Of a stretch of DNA of 33,618 nucleotides, positions 9,753 through 16,931 are shown one piece after another (position 1 is the first letter of the stretch; every line of letters starts with the position of its first letter). The DNA is from Betaproteobacteria bacterium. GTDB taxonomy: Bacteria > Pseudomonadota > Gammaproteobacteria > Burkholderiales > SG8-41. The DNA is taken from assembly GCA_016192835.1 (NCBI GenBank), contig JACPTJ010000478.1:1-33618 (forward strand), written 5' to 3'. Below the pieces are notes generated by a model. The model searched no databases and was not told the origin of the DNA. It was given only the letters and a program-made list of their open reading frames with translations. The translations under genes were made by a program, and so were the position numbers.

Positions 9753-11158
9753 CTCGCCAGCCGCAGCACGCGGGATGACGCGGCGATCTGGCCGTTATTC
9801 AGGAAGCGTTCGTGGTTCCTGTCGACCTCGTCAGGGTCGTAGCGGTAGCTCACCATCATCCCGTACGACTGGCGCATGCCGCGTGCCGAAGGGTCGGCAA
9901 GCCAGAACAGACCATGGACGCGGGCACCGTTGTTGAGATGGAAGTTGGCGACCGGGTCGAGCGGCTGGCCGCCGGATTTTTCTTTGAGCAGATAGCGCGC
10001 GCACAACTTTTCCATTGGCTCGCGCAGTGCTTCCGCAAGCTTCGCGTCGCTCGTCCAGCCGGGCCGCGCGAGCGCTGCGGCGAGCGGTGCCTCGCGCGCA
10101 TCGGTGCCGAGCGCCCGGGCAAGCCTGGTCGCATCGGCGGATGCGAGGAGCGTGGCGTCCCCAGCCGCCTGATCGAGCCATTTGCGGAATCCCGGCAGCG
10201 GTGAGAGCGTCGCGAACACCTTGAGTTGCGGCAAGTCGCGGCGCAGGTCGTCGATCACGCGCTTGAGCAGGAGGTTGCCGAAGCTGATCCCGCGCAAGCC
10301 GCGCTGCGTGTTCGAGATCGAGTAGAAAATCGCGGTGTCGGCGGCCTGCGGATCGTGCACCGGCGCCTTCTGGTCGAGCAGCAGTTGAACGCTCGCCGGC
10401 ACCCCTTTCACGAGCGCGATCTCGACGAAGATCAGCGGCTCGTTCGGCATGCGCGGATGGAAAAACGCGTAGCAGCGGCGGTCGGTGTCCAGCCGGTTCC
10501 TGAGATCATTCCACGACTCTATCGGGTGCACGGCTTCGTATGCGATCAGTTTCTCGAGGAGCAGCGCCGGCGAATGCCACGAGATGCGCTTGAGTTCCAG
10601 GAACCCGGGGTCGAACCAGCTTTCGAGCAGCCCGTCGAGTTCGACCTTGAGCACTTCGAGCGATGGGTCGCGCGCCAGCAACCCGAGCAGATCGTGACGC
10701 AGATCGACCAGGAACTTGACGCCTTCGGGTAGCAGGTTGAACTGCGTGAAAAAGCGCGCGCGCGGCGCATCCAGCGCGAGCCGCAATTGCGCCTCGGCGC
10801 GGCTCAGTTCCGTCGCGTTGGCGGCGCTTTGCATCGCGCCGAGCGCGGCATCGAGCGCGTCACGGTCCGGAGCGAACGCCTGGGTGATCAGGTTCAGAAT
10901 GGTCGCGCGCCGCGCGGAATCGGCGGCGCGGTAGATCGCCGCGATCTGCTCGGCGCGGGCGCGCGCTGAAAATTCGCCGCCGCGCTGCACGCGGGAGCCC
11001 TCGAGCAGTTCCCGCAGTTGCGCGACGAGCTGGGAATGCTCGCGGTCGGCCGCGGTCTTGCCAAGCGCATACGGCAGGCTCTCCGCCAGTCGTTGCCACC
11101 AGTAGCGCAACCGTCCAAGCGCGGTGAGGGGGGGACTGCTGTCGGTGGCGCGGTTCAT
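9749..11158 (-). CDS. Malonyl-CoA decarboxylase family protein
   Basis: LRHDLLG...FFHPRMPNEPLIFVEIALVKGVP...AIFYSISNTQRGLRGISFGNLLLKRV...FATLSPLPGFRKWL; stop overlaps the convergent radical SAM stop by 4 bp. Confidence 0.92.
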   Translation of the reverse strand: MNRATDSSPPLTALGRLRYWWQRLAESLPYALGKTAADREHSQLVAQLRELLEGSRVQRGGEFSARARAEQIAAIYRAADSARRATILNLITQAFAPDRDALDAALGAMQSAANATELSRAEAQLRLALDAPRARFFTQFNLLPEGVKFLVDLRHDLLGLLARDPSLEVLKVELDGLLESWFDPGFLELKRISWHSPALLLEKLIAYEAVHPIESWNDLRNRLDTDRRCYAFFHPRMPNEPLIFVEIALVKGVPASVQLLLDQKAPVHDPQAADTAIFYSISNTQRGLRGISFGNLLLKRVIDDLRRDLPQLKVFATLSPLPGFRKWLDQAAGDATLLASADATRLARALGTDAREAPLAAALARPGWTSDAKLAEALREPMEKLCARYLLKEKSGGQPLDPVANFHLNNGARVHGLFWLADPSARGMRQSYGMMVSYRYDPDEVDRNHERFLNNGQIAASSRVLRLAS

Positions 11159-11347
11159 GGCTGGAATTGCGAAAAAGGATAGCGTGAGGCCAATTCTTGC
11201 TTAGACTATTGTCCTAACGCAAGTGTTACTCGAGAAATTTTCGCCGCGCGACGTCGACCAGCCATGCGGCCCGATTGCCGGGGCGGGCGGCGCATTGCCG
11301 CGAGGGGCGAGACCGTATAATCGCGGCTTTGCGACCGAGAGGCAAGT

Positions 11348-12355
11348 ATGCGCCTGAGCGTGCTCGACCAGTCCCCTGTCATCAGCGGCCATACGCCGGC
11401 ACAGGCGATTCACGAAACCATCAAGCTCGCGCAGGCGGCCGACGAACTCGGGTATTACCGCTACTGGCTTGCCGAACATCACGCGATCGCCGCGCTGGCC
11501 GACCCGTGCCCGGAAATCCTCGTGACGCGCGTTGCCGCCGCGACGTCGAAAATCCGCGTCGGCACGGGCGGCATCCTGCTGCCGTATTACAGCCCGCTCA
11601 AGATCGCCGAGCAGTTTCGCATGCTCGAAGCGCTGTATCCGGGCCGCATCGATCTTGGCATCGGGCGCGCGCCCGGCGGCGACCGTACGACGGCGCTGGC
11701 GATGGACGGCGGCAGCTATTCAGGCGCGGAAGATTTTCCGGAGCAGGTGCAATTCCTGGTCGCCTATCTCGATGATGCGCTGCCCGCCGGCCATCCGTTC
11801 GCAAAAGTGAAAGCGATGCCGGCGGGACCGACTGCGCCGCAGGTATGGCTGCTCGGCTCGTCGGATTACAGCGGCGCGCTCGCCGCGCAACTCGGTCTGC
11901 GCTTCGCATTCGCGCATTTCATCAGCGCCGACGGCGGAGACCAGGTGATGCGCGACTATCGGCGCGACTTCCAGCCGTCGCAGCGCGAGGGCAAACCGCA
12001 GTCATTGCTGACCGTATTCGCGATCTGCGCCGCGACCGACGCCGAAGCCGAGCGTCGCGCGGCGAGCATTGATTTACGCCGGCTGAACATGGATCATGGG
12101 ATCAACCTGCCGGTGCCGAACGCGCAGGAGGCCGCGAGCCGCAGCTATAGCGAAGCCGAAAAGGCGCGCATTGCCCACCACCGGCGGCGCCTGGTGCTCG
12201 GCGCGCCACACACCGTCAAGGCACGGCTGATGGCGCTTTGCGAGCAGTTCGAAGCCGATGAATTGATGGTGATTACCATAATCGGCGACTATCGCACCCG
12301 GCTCGAGTCGTACCAGTTGCTCGCCGGGATTTTCGAGTTGTGTCAGCGCGGTTGA
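11348..12355 (+). CDS. LLM-class flavin-dependent oxidoreductase
   Basis: MRLSVLDQSPVISGHTPAQAIHETIKLAQAADELGYYRYWLAEHHA...GRIDLGIGRAPGGD. Confidence 0.93.
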   Translation: MRLSVLDQSPVISGHTPAQAIHETIKLAQAADELGYYRYWLAEHHAIAALADPCPEILVTRVAAATSKIRVGTGGILLPYYSPLKIAEQFRMLEALYPGRIDLGIGRAPGGDRTTALAMDGGSYSGAEDFPEQVQFLVAYLDDALPAGHPFAKVKAMPAGPTAPQVWLLGSSDYSGALAAQLGLRFAFAHFISADGGDQVMRDYRRDFQPSQREGKPQSLLTVFAICAATDAEAERRAASIDLRRLNMDHGINLPVPNAQEAASRSYSEAEKARIAHHRRRLVLGAPHTVKARLMALCEQFEADELMVITIIGDYRTRLESYQLLAGIFELCQRG

Positions 12356-12378
12356 CGCCTGGGCCGTTATAGACAGGA

Positions 12379-12425
12379 CCGGAGCGGTTCCGGCGGCAGC
12401 GGGAAGGTGCCCGCGCTGCGGGCAC
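12379..12425. repeat. Two tandem hairpins upstream of the psiF-like gene
   Basis: CCGGA-gcggt-TCCGG (12379-12393) and GTGCCCGC-gct-GCGGGCAC (12407-12425). Confidence 0.45.
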
Positions 12426-12454
12426 TCAATCAAACTCAACTTGAGGAGCGTGAG

Positions 12455-12745
12455 ATGAAAAAACTGATCGCAGTAATCTGCTTCATGCTGGCGACCTCGC
12501 CACTGGCGCTGGCGCAGGACAAGAGCAAGGACGCCGCCAAGAAAGCGGCACCGGTAGCCGAGAAGTCGGCCAAGGCCAAGAAGGAGCCAACGGAAAAGCA
12601 GAAGGCCCAGCAGGAAAAGATGAAGTCCTGCTCCAAGGACGCGAGCGACAAGAAGCTCAAAGGCGACGAGCGCAAGAAATTCATGAGCGAGTGCATGGGC
12701 GCGAAGCCCGCGGCGGAACCAGCCAAGGCGCCGGCGAAGAAGTAA
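12455..12745 (+). CDS. PsiF-repeat-like small exported protein
   Basis: Signal peptide MKKLIAVICFMLATSPLALAQ; CSKDASDKKLKGDERKKFMSECM matches the PsiF repeat; SD gaggag. Confidence 0.85.
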   Translation: MKKLIAVICFMLATSPLALAQDKSKDAAKKAAPVAEKSAKAKKEPTEKQKAQQEKMKSCSKDASDKKLKGDERKKFMSECMGAKPAAEPAKAPAKK

Positions 12746-12828
12746 CGGGTGTAGCGACCGGCCCGGTCGTGGGCCGGCGGGTCGTTGGGATCCGTTACCG
12801 AGGCCGCCGCCCTCGGGCCTTGATCGAC

Positions 12829-12860
12829 GGGGTGCACCAGGGGTAACCTGAGTGTACCCC
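12829..12860 (+). promoter_or_regulatory. Stem-loop immediately upstream of the pcm-like gene
   Basis: GGGGTGCACCAGG-ggtaa-CCTG-A-GTGTACCCC, near-continuous stem with one bulge and one G-U, 10 nt before the ATG at 12871. Confidence 0.4.
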
Positions 12861-12870
12861 GCATGTTCTT

Positions 12871-13617
12871 ATGGCACGCGCCATGCACAGAATCATCACC
12901 CTGTTCGGAGCGCTGCTTGCGGCGGGATCGATCGTGATTGCGGAAGCCCAGGACCCATACGCCGCGCCGCGCAAGGCGATGCTCGAAACCATCGCGGCGC
13001 TCACGCGCGAGACGCGGTTTGAAACCGGCCGCGCGACGTTAAGCGAGCGCGTGATGGCGGCGCTCGACAAAGTGCCGCGCCACCGCTTCGTTCCGTCCGG
13101 CGAGGAGCGGTATGCGTACGACAACCGGCCGCTGCCGATCGGTCACGGCCAGACCATCTCGCAGCCCTTTATCGTCGCGCTGATGACCGATCTGCTCGAT
13201 CTCAAGGCGGGCGACAAGGTGCTTGAGATCGGCACCGGCTGTGGCTATCAGGCTGCCGTGCTGGCCGAGCTTGCGCGCGAAGTCTATACCATCGAGATCG
13301 TCGTGCCGCTCGCGAAGGAGGCGGCCGCGCGGCTGGCGGCGCTCGGTTACCACAACGTCAGCGCGCGCAGCGGTGACGGCTACCGCGGCTGGCCCGAGCA
13401 GGCGCCGTTCGATGCGATCATGGTGACTGCCGGAGCGCGCGAAGTGCCGCCGGCGCTGATCCAGCAGTTGAAACCCGGCGGCAAGCTCGTGATCCCGGTC
13501 GGACCGCAATGGAGCGGTCAGGAATTGCTCGTGATCGAGAAGGATGCCAGCGGCAAGACCGCGACGCGCAAGGTGCTTGCGGTGCGCTTCGTGCCGCTCA
13601 CGCGGGATCGGCAGTAG
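12871..13617 (+). CDS. pcm: Protein-L-isoaspartate O-methyltransferase with predicted signal peptide
   Basis: VPRHRFVPSGEERYAYDNRPLPIGHGQTISQPFIVALMTDLL...VLEIGTGCGYQAAVLAELA; N-terminus MARAMHRIITLFGALLAAGSIVIAEAQ resembles a Sec signal peptide. Confidence 0.93.
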   Translation: MARAMHRIITLFGALLAAGSIVIAEAQDPYAAPRKAMLETIAALTRETRFETGRATLSERVMAALDKVPRHRFVPSGEERYAYDNRPLPIGHGQTISQPFIVALMTDLLDLKAGDKVLEIGTGCGYQAAVLAELAREVYTIEIVVPLAKEAAARLAALGYHNVSARSGDGYRGWPEQAPFDAIMVTAGAREVPPALIQQLKPGGKLVIPVGPQWSGQELLVIEKDASGKTATRKVLAVRFVPLTRDRQ

Positions 13618-13674
13618 CTGCTGGCCCGCGACATTTCTGTAGCGAGTAGTAAAATATCGATGCCTGTCTGCGAT

Positions 13675-13750
13675 GGGGCGTTAGCTCAGCTGGTAGAGCA
13701 GCGGACTCTTAATCCGTAGGTCCACGGTTCGATCCCGTGACGCCCCACCA
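13675..13750 (+). tRNA. tRNA-Lys (anticodon CUU)
   Basis: GGGGCGT...ACGCCCC-A-CCA acceptor; D arm TTAGCTCAGCTGGTAGAGCA; anticodon stem-loop GCGGA-CTCTTAA-TCCGT; T arm GGTTCGATCCC; encoded CCA; 76 nt. Confidence 0.97.
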
Positions 13751-13752
13751 AA

Positions 13753-14154
13753 CTACCCGCCCGGCCTGCGCAATGACTCGATCATCTTCCAACTCGCCTG
13801 CCCAGGCAAACGAGCCTCCCAAAACCGCCAACCATTGACAGAGCTCCCGGTGATCGAAACCGCCGCTGATGACGGCGAATCGTATCGCTTGCCCTGGAGC
13901 ACGAGCGCGCCCGACTCGACGCGCCCGAGATAGGTCTGCCCCTTGTAGTGCGTCCGGAACTCGGTGCCGGCGGGAAACCGTACTCCCTTGGCAATCCAAT
14001 CACCTGGGGTCGGGCTCGCCGGCACTGCACTCGGCACTTTCTTACGGGGGAGCTGGAGCAGGTCGCGCAGCACGTCGTTCTCGGTGACGTCCTCTGACGG
14101 CCGCCGTATCATCAGCGCCTTGTAAACGTCGAAATCTATTTCAATAGTCCGCAT
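13753..14154 (-). CDS. SeqA-N-like (RHH) / RAMA-like domain fusion protein
   Basis: N-terminus MRTIEIDFDVYKALMIRRPSEDVTENDVLRDLL resembles the SeqA N-terminal domain; C-terminus FPAGTEFRTHYKGQTYLGRVESGALVLQGKRYDSPSSAAVSITGSSVNGWRFWEARLPG..SWKMIESLR resembles RAMA/DUF4357-type domains. Confidence 0.7.
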   Translation of the reverse strand: MRTIEIDFDVYKALMIRRPSEDVTENDVLRDLLQLPRKKVPSAVPASPTPGDWIAKGVRFPAGTEFRTHYKGQTYLGRVESGALVLQGKRYDSPSSAAVSITGSSVNGWRFWEARLPGQASWKMIESLRRPGG

Positions 14155-14255
14155 GAGAGTCCCCGTTACAGTTAGACGAACACTCTGAAGTCCTTAAAGC
14201 CTTATAGTCTCGCAGAACAATAGAAATGTCAACCCAGTTGCAGGGAAATTACCCT

Positions 14256-14284
14256 TTGACATGGTTTTAGAGGACCTGTAATGT
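14256..14284 (+). promoter_or_regulatory. Putative sigma70 promoter of the AbiE-type TA operon
   Basis: TTGACA (14256-14261), 17-nt spacer, TAATGT (14279-14284). Confidence 0.65.
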
Positions 14285-14292
14285 TGCATATA

Positions 14293-14304
14293 TCTAATAT
14301 TAGA
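14293..14304. promoter_or_regulatory. Perfect 12-bp palindrome, candidate antitoxin operator
   Basis: TCTAATATTAGA 9 nt downstream of the -10 and just before the antitoxin start. Confidence 0.5.
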
Positions 14305-14309
14305 GAAGA

Positions 14310-14810
14310 TTGGTGAGAATCCAGGAGCTCGGGAGCGAGATCCGGAGGGCGCGTAAGGCACGGGGGCTGACGCAGGCGCAGCTCGCCCACGCGACAGGCT
14401 TGTCTCGCGAAACCCTCAACCTGCTGGAGAGCGGCCTTGTGCGGGATCTCGGCATTAAAAAGGTATTGGCTGTAGTTGACCACCTCGGGCTGAACGTGAC
14501 ACTGCAGCAGGGGACGCGGCCACGCCGACCCGACTACGTGCGCATGGCGTGCACGAGCGCAAACGTGAGTGTCAAGACCGCGCTTACCGAGGACGAACTG
14601 ATCCATGCACTCGTGACTGGCAAGGTCCCGGCAAAGCGAGCCCCACACCTAAGGTCTTTACTCGATGAGGCACCGGCAGCGTTGCTACAAGCGCTCGCTG
14701 AAGAAGCGGCCGGCTGGACGAAACCGGGAAAACTTGAAAGGAACCTGCGGAAACTGGCGAGCGACCTGGGCGTGTCGCGGAGCGTCGAGGGATGGCTGAA
14801 GACCGGCTGA
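14310..14810 (+). CDS. XRE-type HTH protein, putative AbiEi-like antitoxin
   Basis: IRRARKARGLTQAQLAHATGLSRETLNLLESGL (HTH); 3' end overlaps the downstream nucleotidyltransferase by 19 nt. Start TTG 14310 or GTG 14313. Confidence 0.8.
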   Translation: MVRIQELGSEIRRARKARGLTQAQLAHATGLSRETLNLLESGLVRDLGIKKVLAVVDHLGLNVTLQQGTRPRRPDYVRMACTSANVSVKTALTEDELIHALVTGKVPAKRAPHLRSLLDEAPAALLQALAEEAAGWTKPGKLERNLRKLASDLGVSRSVEGWLKTG

Positions 14811-15430
14811 AGATCTGGGAGACGCTCTTCCAGCGGGCTCTCGAACTGATCGATTCGGTCAGCTATGCAGGCATTACGCTTGACGATTGGAGTTTTGGCG
14901 GTGGGACGGTTCTGATGCGACGGTACCATCACCGGTTCAGCAAGGACGTAGATATCTTCGTCTCCGATCCGCAGTACTTGGGATATCTGACTCCCAGACT
15001 CAATACCAAAGCCGAGTCGCTGACAACGAAATATTTGGAGCAGGCTAACTCACTCAAGCTTTTCTTCCCTGAAGGGGAGATAGACTTCGTCGCATCCGCG
15101 CCCCTCACGAAAGATCCTACAGTCACAGAAGAGTTGTTTAGCCGACCGGTCCAAGTCGAAACTTCAACAGAAATAGTTGCAAAGAAAGTTTGGCACCGCG
15201 GTGTCGAATTCACCGCGCGCGACATTTTCGACTTGGCGATGGTGACGGAGCAGGAGCCGAATGCGCTGCGGAAGATCGAATCCGTTCTCCACGATCGTCG
15301 AGACGCAATCCTGCAGAGAATCGTTTCACAGGATGCATTTCTGAGAGACACATTCGCCGAACTGGACGTCCTCGACTATCGCCGAAGCTTTGATGAATGC
15401 ATCGGGTTGGTTAAGAAAGCTCTTGGATAA
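14792..15430 (+). CDS. Nucleotidyltransferase, AbiEii/AbiGii toxin family
   Basis: WSFGGGTVLMRRYHHRFSKDVDIFVSDPQYL: GGG...DVD nucleotidyltransferase signature; EIVAKKVWHRG...ARDIFDLAMV typical of AbiEii-like toxins. Confidence 0.87.
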   Translation: MAEDRLKIWETLFQRALELIDSVSYAGITLDDWSFGGGTVLMRRYHHRFSKDVDIFVSDPQYLGYLTPRLNTKAESLTTKYLEQANSLKLFFPEGEIDFVASAPLTKDPTVTEELFSRPVQVETSTEIVAKKVWHRGVEFTARDIFDLAMVTEQEPNALRKIESVLHDRRDAILQRIVSQDAFLRDTFAELDVLDYRRSFDECIGLVKKALG

Positions 15431-15537
15431 GCGAAGATAATACCCGTGCATCAATGGCGAGGACATCGAAGGTGTTACGCGGGTATTCGCCAAACTTAAC
15501 GCGGGGAAATCGTGGGGATTTGGTGAAAGGGAAAGCG

Positions 15538-15575
15538 GTCTCAACGCAGATACTCGCGCTGCCATTGCTTGTAGC
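15538..15575 (-). pseudogene. Duplicated 3'-terminal fragment of a PEP-mutase-family gene
   Basis: 38 bp identical at 36 of 38 positions to 15611-15648; reads YKQWQREYLR* on the minus strand versus YKKWQREYLR* in the intact gene. Confidence 0.75.
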
Positions 15576-15613
15576 CTGTTTGATTGGAATACGTGGGCGA
15601 ACTTGCGACCGTC

Positions 15614-16477
15614 TCAACGCAGATATTCGCGCTGCCATTTCTTGTAGCTCTCGCCGTCGATCAGGCGCTCCATTTCCTGCGGCGAGGCGATCTTCGACTT
15701 GAGATCGGCGGGCGCGCCGCCGTGGTAGAGGTGCATGTAGGTTTCGTGCAGCGCTTTGACCGCGGCGGCGACCGGCTGGTGACCCTGCAGCAGAATGCGG
15801 GCGCCGCGCGCGGCCAGATCTTCGCGCTTGAGCGAGGCGGGCGCCGAGCCGACGATGATCGGCAGCGTGACGGCCGCGTGGATCGCATCGAGTTGCTCGA
15901 GCTTTTCCAGCCCGACGATGAAAATCGCGTCGACGCCGGCGGCTGCGTATGCCTTGGCGCGCGCAATTGCGCCTTCGACGCCTTCGACCTTGAGCGCGGA
16001 CGTGCGTCCCGCAACGATCAGTGACGGGTCGCTGCGCGCCGCCACCGCTGCACGCAGCTTGCCGATGCCTTCCTCGATCGAGGTCAGGCTTTCCTTGCCC
16101 TCGGCTTGTCCGAACGGCTTGGGCAGCACCGTGTCCTCGATAGACAAAGCCGATACGCCGGCATGCTCGAGCTCCTGCACTGTGCGCATCACGTTAAGCG
16201 CGTTGCCATAGCCGTGATCGGCGTCGACGAGCAGGGAAAGCTTGCTTACGCGCATGATGCGCCGGACCTGGTCGGCAAATTCGGTGAGCGTCAGCACGAT
16301 GAGATCGGGCGCCGCGAGCGTCGTGTTCGACGCCACCGATCCCGCCAGCATGCCGATTTCGAAGCCGACGGCCTCGGCGACGCGCGCCGACAGCGGGTCG
16401 AATACGCTCGCCGGCGACCGGCACTTCGATTCGGCCATCAGCGCGCGCAGTTTGTTGCGTTGATCAGTGTGATTCAT
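15614..16477 (-). CDS. Isocitrate lyase/PEP mutase superfamily protein (oxaloacetate decarboxylase-like)
   Basis: CRSPASVFDPLSARVAEAVGFEIGMLAGSVAS...LLVDADHGYGNALNVMRTVQELEHAGVSALSIEDTVLPK. Confidence 0.9.
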   Translation of the reverse strand: MNHTDQRNKLRALMAESKCRSPASVFDPLSARVAEAVGFEIGMLAGSVASNTTLAAPDLIVLTLTEFADQVRRIMRVSKLSLLVDADHGYGNALNVMRTVQELEHAGVSALSIEDTVLPKPFGQAEGKESLTSIEEGIGKLRAAVAARSDPSLIVAGRTSALKVEGVEGAIARAKAYAAAGVDAIFIVGLEKLEQLDAIHAAVTLPIIVGSAPASLKREDLAARGARILLQGHQPVAAAVKALHETYMHLYHGGAPADLKSKIASPQEMERLIDGESYKKWQREYLR

Positions 16478-16612
16478 GATCGCTTTCGTGTTGATCCGCG
16501 TTGGTCTTGACCGTGCGGTAAAGCGGCAGAGCGTAAAGCGCGCCAGCGGTGCGGGTCAAGTCAAATCCGGAACCGGCACGTCCATGGGGCTTGCCAGGCG
16601 CTCTTTTGTGTT

Positions 16613-16626
16613 CCCGCAGCTGCGGG
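16613..16626. promoter_or_regulatory. 14-bp perfect palindrome in divergent intergenic region
   Basis: CCCGCAGCTGCGGG between the divergently oriented PEP-mutase-like and acyl-CoA dehydrogenase genes. Confidence 0.35.
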
Positions 16627-16809
16627 CGATGGCGGAAACATGCTGCGGATCGTAGACAGAATCGAGCAGGACTTCTAGAATATCGGACTTCCACCCAGCT
16701 CGCCCCTCCGCTCGGAAAAATTACAGAGATCATCCAGGATAGTCACGGCATCCAGGCTGCATGAATGGATGAGCCGGGCGGGTCCCGCGTCTGTTACGAG
16801 TGCAACATC

Positions 16810-16915
16810 CTTGCGGAAGCGCAAGTGGTGGGACCGGGAAATTGCCGGTGACAAGCCTACAGGCAACAGGTACCCCGCACGCCCGGCTTACGGGAGAGCG
16901 GGTTTGGGATAACAA
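16810..16915 (+). ncRNA. Possible structured RNA (cis-regulatory leader or group II intron remnant)
   Basis: Several short helices: CTTGCG-gaag-CGCAAG, ACCGG-gaaattg-CCGGT, GCC-taca-GGC nested in TTGCC...GGCAA; just upstream of the acyl-CoA dehydrogenase operon. Confidence 0.25.
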
Positions 16916-16931
16916 GAGGACGCTGACCGAC

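Noticed and set aside
12758-12777. Intrinsic terminator after the psiF-like gene (CCGGCCC-ggtcgt-GGGCCGG)
   Set aside because: Stem present but no following T-tract, so a rho-independent terminator is not supported.
15439-15486. AATACCCG/CGGGTATT inverted repeat as a transposon end or terminator
   Set aside because: Only 8-bp arms with a 32-nt loop and no T-tract or transposase; too weak alone.
16810-16915. Cobalamin riboswitch
   Set aside because: Some similarity (GGGAA...CGGTG...) but the B12-box and the expected downstream CCCGCxACTGT-like element are not convincingly present; kept only as a possible structured RNA.
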